A stretch of 23,731 bases of DNA from RGIG6353 sp045590615 (lineage in GTDB: Bacteria > Bacillota > Clostridia > Oscillospirales > SIG627), in assembly GCA_045590615.1 (NCBI GenBank), contig JAZNRH010000023.1, positions 1-23,731 on the forward strand, written 5' to 3'. The position numbers and the translations under genes were made by a program. Numbering within the stretch: position 1 is the stretch's first letter; every line of letters begins with the position of its first letter. Positions 6,935 through 14,074 of the stretch are shown here, piece by piece. The notes under the pieces are model-generated. The model made no database searches. It was not told the origin of the DNA and was given only the letters and a program-made list of their open reading frames with translations.

Positions 6935-9900
6935 ATGAAAAAACTATTATCATTCACCATTTTAATCTTAGCAATTACAACGCTTTTTCCACTTTCTTCA
7001 GTAGCGAAAACGCTTCAATTTGAAGATAATTACGTAGGTGAAAACGAAGTTGTATTAGCAAGTTTTAACACAACCAAGCAATTTATTGCAGACTCAGAAA
7101 ATCCTGAACCCTTAGAAGAAGCATGCTATTGGATGAGTGATTTTTACGATAAGTACAATTTCAAATACGTTAGCTTCATTGGAAACTTAAGTTCAATGGC
7201 AAACTACGTTTACAAAGAAATTGTAACTAACCAGGGAAAGACAAAAGAAGAGCTTTTTGAAATCAACGAAAACGACACAGAATGGAGAAAAGACTTTGAG
7301 CTTCTAAAGGAAATAGCGTCTATATTGACAGAGGCAAAAATCCCTTACGGTGTTTCTCTTAATGATTATGACTATTTCAGCAAGGGCTTTAGCAGACTCA
7401 ATCATCTACAGACGGTTTTCGGTACTGCCGACTTTACAGGCGAAGCTGATGTTACAACAGAAATATATGACAACAACAACTATGCTACCATTTTTATGGA
7501 AGGCAAAACACAATACATAGTTTATCAGCTCGAAATTTTTCCAAGGCAAAAGACTCTGAATTGGTTCAATTCCACACAGGCAAAGCACTCAGATAAAAGA
7601 GCAATAATCTATACTACCTCATTTGTAGATGCAAATGGAGAAATGTATACTCAGCACGATTGGTCTGAAAAGAACTGGTCATCAATATACCAGCAGTACA
7701 ACTCAACGTTAAGAACGGGTATGATTTGGGATGACCACCCTCACGATGGCATAAACCTTTGGAAAGAGGCTTTTTCAAAGCACGATAATATCCTCTGCGT
7801 TATTTCAGCTAATGCAAAGGTCGGAAAAGACATTGTAGTTACAAAGTTCAAGAATAATAACGGATACGAAATTACCTCTATTCTCGCTAATCTCCAGGGT
7901 GGCTATGGAGATATTGGTAATCCATACCCCTTAATGTTAAAAATCTCAGCAGATAACCTCACCTTAGATGTCAGATACGCTGTTCCTTATTTCAACAATG
8001 TTGGTGGATACATCGAAGAGTCTAAGCAGATAATTAAAGTTAACAAGGTTCTTCCTCTCCCCGAGCCTGACCCCGTTTTACTTCTACCAAAAATTGAAAT
8101 ACAATATAACGGCGAAAATACAGCCTACATAAACGGATATGAAAACAATCTGTTCAAGCCCAATGCAAATATGACAAAGGCAGAGGCTTGTACCATTTTC
8201 GCAAGGCTATTAACAAAAAAACAAACAATCCCCGACGGTTATATTACAAAATTCGAAGACGTTAAACAGGGCGATTGGTATTATAACGCCATTGCTTACC
8301 TCGACCAAAACGGTTATCTTTACTCAACTCAAGGAACTAAATATAACCCCAACGAAAAGATTACAAGAGCTGAATTTGTTGAGCTCGCTTACCTTTGCTC
8401 TACCCTGAGCGCAAGCGCAAATATCACCTTCAGCGACGTTGACGAAACCAATAAATATTTCAAAGCTATTATGGCAGCAGCGGCAACAGGACTCGTAAAC
8501 GGATACGAAGACGGAACGTTTAAGCCAAGCGCAACGATAACACGTGCAGAGGTAGTAACCGTTATCAACAGACTTCTCACTCTTGTTGCTGACAAAGAAC
8601 TTGTAAGCAAAACACATTCTCCAAAGCAATTTTCAGATATATCAGGCCATTGGGCAGAATATCAGATCATATTAGCCTCAAACGATAACGTTCGAGGTGA
8701 TTACTTCTATAATATTGACAAAACCGTTCTTCAGCAGGATAACAAAAACGTATTCTTTGAAAACGACCACGTAAAGATTTCAATTGCTAAAAACGGTGGT
8801 ACTGTAACTGAAATAATCAATAAGGCAACGGGAGAAAATGTAGTAGCAAAATCCTCTTCACCTTGGTTTACCTACCTGCTTAATAACTCTAACGTTGCAA
8901 TTCAACCAAAAACTGTTTCAATTGCAGACGGCAGATTGAAAGTCAATTTCAAAAATAACGTTACTGCCTACTACATTATTGACACCGAGAAAGATTTCTT
9001 CACAGTAACACTTGATACAAGCCTTCCAAAATCCGTTAACGGCGCAGTTATATGCCAGCTTAACACAAATGCGTTCTGGGAGCTTGATAACGAAAACGCT
9101 TACGGTCTTTCAGGTGTTTCTATGACGACCACCGTAGAAAACGGATATTATCCCGGTGGAAGCACAAAAATTGCTAAGGGTATTACCTACACATATCTTG
9201 ATTGTTCAACGATTGGAGCAAAATTTGGTGTAGCATTCTCTAAGATGACCGAACACAGAGAGCACCTCAAGAGAATCGCTGATGCCATAGATCCCAACAA
9301 AGGTATTACATCAACGCACGGTGGCGCTTATGCGCTTGACTGTCCGGACCTTTTCAGCGACTATATCATTCTTTCATCAGGTCTGACAAACGAAACTGCA
9401 GAAGAAACTGCAGCGCTTTGTGAAAAATACTCGGTTGAACAAATAGACATACACCAAGGCGCAAATTCAACCTTTATTACCGCCGATTTCTACTTTACAT
9501 GCGCAGCAAAATCATCAGAGAAAAAAATCAATAAATTCGTTGATGCCAAAGCGTTTAAGGAAAGAGTTGGCAACACCTTAACTTCCAGAGGTATTCAATT
9601 ATCACTTCACACTTATTCCTCTCTCGTACCAATGCAAGCAACGAGAATTCTCTCGAACCCCTCTTATCAAAAAGACCTCGTAAAAGCAGCTGAGACCTGG
9701 ACGGTAAGAGGTAGGCTTGCAAAAGCAAAAACGAGTATCAAAACCTACGAAAACGCATCAAACTTCCAGACAGGTACAGGAGATATCCCTTGGAATAACA
9801 TTCACACGAAGTACATTTTAATTGACGAAGAAATCATCAAGGTGCAGCAAGGTACTTCTGCAGGCTTCCTCAACGTTAAACGTGGTCAATGTGGCACGGA

Positions 9901-11551
9901 AGCAACGCCACACGAGGACGGAGCAATCATTTATCAGCTCTGTGGATGGTTCGGAATGTTCCAGCCCAAGCCTCTTTCAAATCTCTTCTATCACGTTGCC
10001 GAAGCAACAGCTCAGGCATACAACGACGGTGGATTTGAAATGATTTACCTTGACGGTCTTGAATCATTTGCACACGACGGGCTTTATGACGAAAGACAAA
10101 AGTTCTATATCTATGCTGAATTTGTTCGAACAGTAGTTTCTAACTGTGACGTTGACCCTATTATTGAATTTTCCTCTATGCAGCCTTCTCTTTGGTCGGC
10201 AAGAGGACGAGCAGGTGCTATCGACCCTGCAAGAAGAGCTTATAAACAATTCAAGGAAAATCACTTCAACATAAGACAAAAGCCTTTCCTTAATTATTTC
10301 TATACAGCAACAGCAGGTTGGTTCCACTACTGTCCCGACAAGGACAATCAATTCAAGGACACAGTTATCAGAACACTTTACAGAGACGACCTCGATCATA
10401 TGGGATCTCTTTGTATCGGATACAATTTTGGCACTGTTTGCTCCCCCTTCTCTGTAGCAGTATTAAATGAAAAAACAAGACTTGCCGACAACTTTATGTA
10501 CTACGGACTTTATACAAGACTACGTGAAGGCAACTACTTCTCACCTGAAGTGAGAGAACAACTCACAAACGGAGAATACGAGTACAAGCTCTTCAAGCAG
10601 GAGGACGGTAGCTGGGCATTCAAGGAAATGAAATATATCAAGCATAAAATATTTGATATAAGCGATTCAATCTTCCAGAATGCAAAGGGTGAAAACCCGT
10701 TTGCCGAACAAACTCCATTCATAAGAATCGAGCAAAGATATTCAACAAAGGGCGAAGACGGTACAACTGTATTTGAATTTGATGAAACAAAGGCTGTTTC
10801 CACATACGCCGGAAAGCACAACATTTCAAAGCTTGATATAGCTGGAAAAATGGCATACAAAATCAAAGTGTACGGAAATAGCTCTGCAACCGATGCAATC
10901 CTGATTTCAATAAAGGCATCAACAGTTGCAGAAGCAGGAAGATATGATTACTTTATACCTCTTAACTTCTCAGGTTGGAAAGAATTCATTCTTCTCGAAA
11001 CCAACAACGCAGATTACGAAGGCTACGAATTCAGCGATATTGTTGTAGAAACGACCGGCTACGAATCATTCAGAAATCTCGTTGATTTCAAGAGCGTTGA
11101 CACGCTTCAGGTTTCGCTTTGTGGTGAATGTAACGGCGTTAAGCTTGACGATCTGATAGCCTTTGCACCTACAGATGCTCCTTCAAAGAACCCGTCTGTT
11201 ACCATTGGAAACAACACAATTACCTTTGAAGCTGAGCTTCACGGTGGTGACTTCATTGAATACTATCCTGACGAAAATAAAGCATACCTCAACTATTACA
11301 CACAGATTTATAACAACGACGATGAATGGAGCGACGACGAGGCACACGTCAAGGAAATTAAATTTACAGGTAACATAACAGTTCCTGCAGGAAGCTTTGA
11401 ATACTCATATAAGGCAGAAGCTTTAAGTGAACTTACTACAAGAGCACAGTTAGTTATCGGTCTTAGTGGTGCAGTAATCGAAAATCCTGAATCTTGGGTT
11501 GAGCCAAAGCTCGACATTCCCGAAAACATCGAAAAAGTAGCTCTTTACTAA
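6935..11551 (+). CDS. Large secreted SLH-repeat protein with degenerate phosphoesterase-like and TIM-barrel glycosidase-like regions
   Basis: A 1538-residue surface protein, function unknown. The signal peptide ends near residue 24 (FPLSSVAKT). Residues 38-360 follow the layout of calcineurin-like phosphoesterases, but their metal-ligand positions appear replaced. Residues 386-590 are SLH repeats arranged half, full, full, half (NGYENNLFKPNANMTKAEA; FEDV...ITRAEF; FSDV...NGYEDGTFKPSATITRAEV; FSDISGHWAEY). In S-layer proteins these bind cell-wall polymers. From about 598, a galactose-mutarotase-like beta region leads into a probable TIM barrel with IDIHQG, SLHTYSS, a small RGQCGT...H insert, and MIYLDGLE (D1040, E1043). 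Then come FSSMQPSLWSARGRAG and beta-rich domains to the end. A glycoside hydrolase or lyase role is inference. The ATG at 6935 follows AAGGAG by eight bases. It is transcribed alone. Confidence 0.85.
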   Translation: MKKLLSFTILILAITTLFPLSSVAKTLQFEDNYVGENEVVLASFNTTKQFIADSENPEPLEEACYWMSDFYDKYNFKYVSFIGNLSSMANYVYKEIVTNQGKTKEELFEINENDTEWRKDFELLKEIASILTEAKIPYGVSLNDYDYFSKGFSRLNHLQTVFGTADFTGEADVTTEIYDNNNYATIFMEGKTQYIVYQLEIFPRQKTLNWFNSTQAKHSDKRAIIYTTSFVDANGEMYTQHDWSEKNWSSIYQQYNSTLRTGMIWDDHPHDGINLWKEAFSKHDNILCVISANAKVGKDIVVTKFKNNNGYEITSILANLQGGYGDIGNPYPLMLKISADNLTLDVRYAVPYFNNVGGYIEESKQIIKVNKVLPLPEPDPVLLLPKIEIQYNGENTAYINGYENNLFKPNANMTKAEACTIFARLLTKKQTIPDGYITKFEDVKQGDWYYNAIAYLDQNGYLYSTQGTKYNPNEKITRAEFVELAYLCSTLSASANITFSDVDETNKYFKAIMAAAATGLVNGYEDGTFKPSATITRAEVVTVINRLLTLVADKELVSKTHSPKQFSDISGHWAEYQIILASNDNVRGDYFYNIDKTVLQQDNKNVFFENDHVKISIAKNGGTVTEIINKATGENVVAKSSSPWFTYLLNNSNVAIQPKTVSIADGRLKVNFKNNVTAYYIIDTEKDFFTVTLDTSLPKSVNGAVICQLNTNAFWELDNENAYGLSGVSMTTTVENGYYPGGSTKIAKGITYTYLDCSTIGAKFGVAFSKMTEHREHLKRIADAIDPNKGITSTHGGAYALDCPDLFSDYIILSSGLTNETAEETAALCEKYSVEQIDIHQGANSTFITADFYFTCAAKSSEKKINKFVDAKAFKERVGNTLTSRGIQLSLHTYSSLVPMQATRILSNPSYQKDLVKAAETWTVRGRLAKAKTSIKTYENASNFQTGTGDIPWNNIHTKYILIDEEIIKVQQGTSAGFLNVKRGQCGTEATPHEDGAIIYQLCGWFGMFQPKPLSNLFYHVAEATAQAYNDGGFEMIYLDGLESFAHDGLYDERQKFYIYAEFVRTVVSNCDVDPIIEFSSMQPSLWSARGRAGAIDPARRAYKQFKENHFNIRQKPFLNYFYTATAGWFHYCPDKDNQFKDTVIRTLYRDDLDHMGSLCIGYNFGTVCSPFSVAVLNEKTRLADNFMYYGLYTRLREGNYFSPEVREQLTNGEYEYKLFKQEDGSWAFKEMKYIKHKIFDISDSIFQNAKGENPFAEQTPFIRIEQRYSTKGEDGTTVFEFDETKAVSTYAGKHNISKLDIAGKMAYKIKVYGNSSATDAILISIKASTVAEAGRYDYFIPLNFSGWKEFILLETNNADYEGYEFSDIVVETTGYESFRNLVDFKSVDTLQVSLCGECNGVKLDDLIAFAPTDAPSKNPSVTIGNNTITFEAELHGGDFIEYYPDENKAYLNYYTQIYNNDDEWSDDEAHVKEIKFTGNITVPAGSFEYSYKAEALSELTTRAQLVIGLSGAVIENPESWVEPKLDIPENIEKVALY

Positions 11552-11592
11552 AAAAACAACTGCTCTTGAAATTCAAGAGCAGTTGTTTTTTG
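11551..11592. terminator. Strong two-way terminator after the SLH protein gene
   Basis: AAAAAACAACTGCTCTTGAA (11551-11570) is fully complementary to 11572-11591, giving a long hairpin with A and T flanks that can work in either direction. It begins at the last base of the TAA stop. Confidence 0.93.
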
Positions 11593-11596
11593 ATAC

Positions 11597-11625
11597 AAAA
11601 AATGGCTGTAAAAATTTTTACACCC
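11597..11625 (-). terminator. Terminator of the trigger-factor-like lipoprotein gene
   Basis: Leftward: GGGTGTAAAAA (from 11625) pairs with TTTTTACAGCC (to 11604) with one mismatch, followed by ATTTTTTG. It lies just after the stop at 11634. The longer hairpin at 11551-11592 would act as backup. Confidence 0.7.
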
Positions 11626-11633
11626 ATTTAATA

Positions 11634-12833
11634 TTATTCTTCTGTAGTTTCGGTTGTTTCTGTAGTTTCTGTAGTTACTGTTGTCTCGGCAGGTTCTTCT
11701 ACCTTATCAACGATAACTGCGTTATCTACAACGAAATCAATTGCCTTGTCCCAAATTATACTCATCCAAATATCATCTGAGCCATACTGTGCCTCAAAGG
11801 TCTCTGTGTCGGTCTCATAAAGCTCTGCAAGCTCAGCAAGCTGTGCGTCGTAATCTGCCTTTGTAAGTCCTTGCCAGAGGTTTTCGTTGTTTGCAATAGC
11901 AAAGAAAATCAATTCCTGAGTAACAACCGTCTCTGCGTTCAAATCAGCATAGTAATAGAATTCATCCTCTGTGCTGCCACAAGCGTCAGTGATATAGGTC
12001 GCAAGATCCATATCATAGTAAGTCTTAGCAACCTCCTCGTGATAAGAAACAAAATCATTGTAATAAAAGTCATACTGTTCCTTAGGAAAATCCTTGATTT
12101 CAACGCTCTTGTATACTGCATCAAACGCAAGGCTGTTTGTCTGGTCCTTAGCTTCGATAGCCTTCTCGGCAATCAGTTCTTCCTGAAGCTTTGCAAGATA
12201 TGCTTCGATTGAATCACAATCAAAGTTTTCCTTTACAAAAGCCTCGTTAAGATCGGGAAGCTGTGTACGCTTAACCGAGTTCATCTTAATCTCGAACTGA
12301 GCAGGCTTACCATTGAGTTCATCTTTACCATAGTTCTCAGGGAATACTACGTCAATAACGAATTCTTCTCCTGTTGAATGTCCAACAAGAGCGTCCTCAA
12401 AACCATCAATAAAACCGGCCTGACCGAGAACAAGCTGATAATCTGTTGCTGTACCACCATCAAACTCAATGCCGTCAACTGAACCACAAAAATCGATATT
12501 CAAGGTGTCACCCATCTGAGCGCCGCCTTCTGTAACATCAACTAAAGTTGAATACTCTTCGAGGTCCTCAAAGATAGCGTTATTTACGTCATCGTCAGTC
12601 ACATTTGCTTCAACCTTTTCAATCTGAACGCCAACGTAATCTTCTCTTTGAATGTCGATATAAGGAGTTAAGTCGAACTGATATGGAACCTCGAAGCATT
12701 CTGTAATGCTAAGAGTTGGATCATCAGACTCTTTCCAGTCGTCTTTGGTTTCATTTTGTGGCTCATCTTTGCTACAAGCTACAAGTGAAAGAGCCAAAAT
12801 GAGTGAAAGTAAAATTAAAGCTATTCTTTTCAT
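11634..12833 (-). CDS. Trigger-factor-like FKBP-type peptidyl-prolyl isomerase lipoprotein
   Basis: A 399-residue predicted surface lipoprotein. The signal peptide ends in lipobox L-V-A-C with C20 lipidated. Residues about 45-105 resemble the trigger factor region before the FKBP domain. About 107-188 is an FKBP-type isomerase domain (GDTLNIDFCGSVDGIEFDGG, FIDGFEDALVGHSTGEE, FPENYGKDELNGKPAQFEI). About 190-370 is a helical trigger-factor C-terminal chaperone-like region (PDLNEAFVKENFD). The last 16 residues are Thr/Glu tripeptide repeats. True trigger factor is cytosolic and lacks a signal peptide, so this is inferred to be an extracellular foldase comparable in role to PrsA. The ATG has AAAAGGAGA seven bases upstream. 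It has its own promoter and converges on the SLH protein gene. Confidence 0.88.
   Translation of the reverse strand: MKRIALILLSLILALSLVACSKDEPQNETKDDWKESDDPTLSITECFEVPYQFDLTPYIDIQREDYVGVQIEKVEANVTDDDVNNAIFEDLEEYSTLVDVTEGGAQMGDTLNIDFCGSVDGIEFDGGTATDYQLVLGQAGFIDGFEDALVGHSTGEEFVIDVVFPENYGKDELNGKPAQFEIKMNSVKRTQLPDLNEAFVKENFDCDSIEAYLAKLQEELIAEKAIEAKDQTNSLAFDAVYKSVEIKDFPKEQYDFYYNDFVSYHEEVAKTYYDMDLATYITDACGSTEDEFYYYADLNAETVVTQELIFFAIANNENLWQGLTKADYDAQLAELAELYETDTETFEAQYGSDDIWMSIIWDKAIDFVVDNAVIVDKVEEPAETTVTTETTETTETTEE
11637..11684 (-). repeat. Thr-Glu tail repeat of the foldase lipoprotein
   Basis: The last 16 codons read TTVTTETTETTETTEE, a nine-base tandem repeat at DNA level (units of TTTCTGTAG on the + strand). 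It is a low-complexity C-terminal tail, prone to length change by slippage. Confidence 0.7.
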
Positions 12834-12862
12834 AGTTAAATCTCCTTTTATTTAATAGGTGT

Positions 12863-12891
12863 ATTATATCACACTTTTTGTGAAAATTAAA
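12863..12891 (-). promoter_or_regulatory. Extended -10 promoter of the foldase lipoprotein gene
   Basis: Leftward TGATATAAT (TATAAT at 12863-12868) is an extended -10. The -35 (TTTAAT, 12886-12891, 17-base spacer) is weak. The small palindrome CACACTTTTTGTG lies in the spacer. No convincing terminator separates this from the upstream tgt gene, so read-through is possible. Confidence 0.65.
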
Positions 12892-12935
12892 TACCTTTAC
12901 TAAAATATTTCCAATACTTAATAATAAATTAACAA

Positions 12936-14066
12936 TTATATTCTTTTTGAAATTTTATCGGAATACTCATTTCGGAAGGAATTAAAAGTGCCGTTATCAA
13001 GATGCATTCTGATTGTTTCCATAAGGTTATTATAAAAATAAATATTATGTGTAACAGCAAGTCGATAACCAAGCATTTCCTTAGCCTTAAGCAAATGTCT
13101 AATATAAGAACGTGAATAGCTTCGGCAAACAGGACAATCGCACTTAGGGTCAATAGGAGAATCGTCTCTCTCATATTTCTTGTTCATCAGATTGATAACT
13201 CCATCCCACGTACAAATATTGCCATGTCGGGCATTTCTGCTCGGCATTACACAATCAAAGAAATCTACTCCCCTTGCAACGCCTTCTATTATATTCGAGC
13301 AAGTGCCAACACCCATAAGATACCTTGGCTTATCTTCGGGCATATAAGGCTCAACCTCATCTATAATTCTATACATTTCTTCGGTCGGCTCGCCTACAGC
13401 AAGACCACCAATCGCATATCCGTTCAAATCGAGCTCACGTATTTTTTTCATATGCTCAATTCTGAGGTCTGCATAAGTTCCACCTTGATTTATACCAAAA
13501 AGCATCTGCTCTTTGTTAATTGTTCTGTCAAGTGAATTGAGTCTGTTCATTTCTTCACGACATCTAAGTAGCCATCTGTAAGTTCTTTCACACGAATCTT
13601 TAATGTACGAATACTCTGCCGGGTTTTCAACGCATTCATCAAACGCCATAGCAATAGTTGAAGCGATATTTGATTGAATTTGCATACTTTCTTCAGGACC
13701 CATAAAAATCCTATGACCATCGATATGGCTTGCAAAGGTTACGCCTTCTTCGGTTATATTTCTGAGCTTTGAAAGTGAAAAGACCTGAAATCCACCACTA
13801 TCGGTAAGCACAGGCTTATCCCAATTAAAGAACTTGTGTATACCACCCATATCATAAATGACATCATCGCCCGGTCTAAGATGCAAATGATAGGTATTAG
13901 ACAGTTCAACCTGACATTTAAGCTCTCTGAGATCCATTGTGGACACTCCACCCTTAATTGCAGCGCAGGTGCCTACGTTCATAAATACGGGGGTTTCAAT
14001 GACACCGTGAACTGTGTGTAATCTTCCCCTTCTTGCTCTTCCTTCTTTTTTTATAAGCTCAAACAT
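12936..14066 (-). CDS. tgt: tRNA-guanine transglycosylase (queuosine pathway)
   Basis: A 376-residue bacterial Tgt. It swaps guanine-34 for preQ1 in tRNAs with GUN anticodons (Asp, Asn, His, Tyr). Seen: base-pocket TDSGGFQVFSL with D89; FDEC with D143; GGLAVGE (220-226), typical of preQ1-specific bacterial enzymes; and GVDFFDCVMPSRNARHG with probable nucleophile D271. The zinc site is C309, C311, C314 and H340, with the same spacing as in Zymomonas Tgt. Length is normal. The ATG has AAGGAG nearby, formed partly by the mutL stop codon, with eight bases between genes; this indicates coupled translation. It is the last gene of the six-gene operon. Confidence 0.97.
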   Translation of the reverse strand: MFELIKKEGRARRGRLHTVHGVIETPVFMNVGTCAAIKGGVSTMDLRELKCQVELSNTYHLHLRPGDDVIYDMGGIHKFFNWDKPVLTDSGGFQVFSLSKLRNITEEGVTFASHIDGHRIFMGPEESMQIQSNIASTIAMAFDECVENPAEYSYIKDSCERTYRWLLRCREEMNRLNSLDRTINKEQMLFGINQGGTYADLRIEHMKKIRELDLNGYAIGGLAVGEPTEEMYRIIDEVEPYMPEDKPRYLMGVGTCSNIIEGVARGVDFFDCVMPSRNARHGNICTWDGVINLMNKKYERDDSPIDPKCDCPVCRSYSRSYIRHLLKAKEMLGYRLAVTHNIYFYNNLMETIRMHLDNGTFNSFRNEYSDKISKRI

Positions 14067-14074
14067 AAATCTCC

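Noticed and set aside
8324..8629. Leftward ORFs opposite the SLH repeats
   Set aside because: They lack ribosome sites and recognisable domains, and lie wholly under a well-supported gene; they look like chance open frames.
12834..12935. Terminator between tgt and the foldase lipoprotein gene
   Set aside because: Only a four-to-five-base palindrome (CACAC...GTG) within the promoter spacer is visible, with no stable stem plus T-run.
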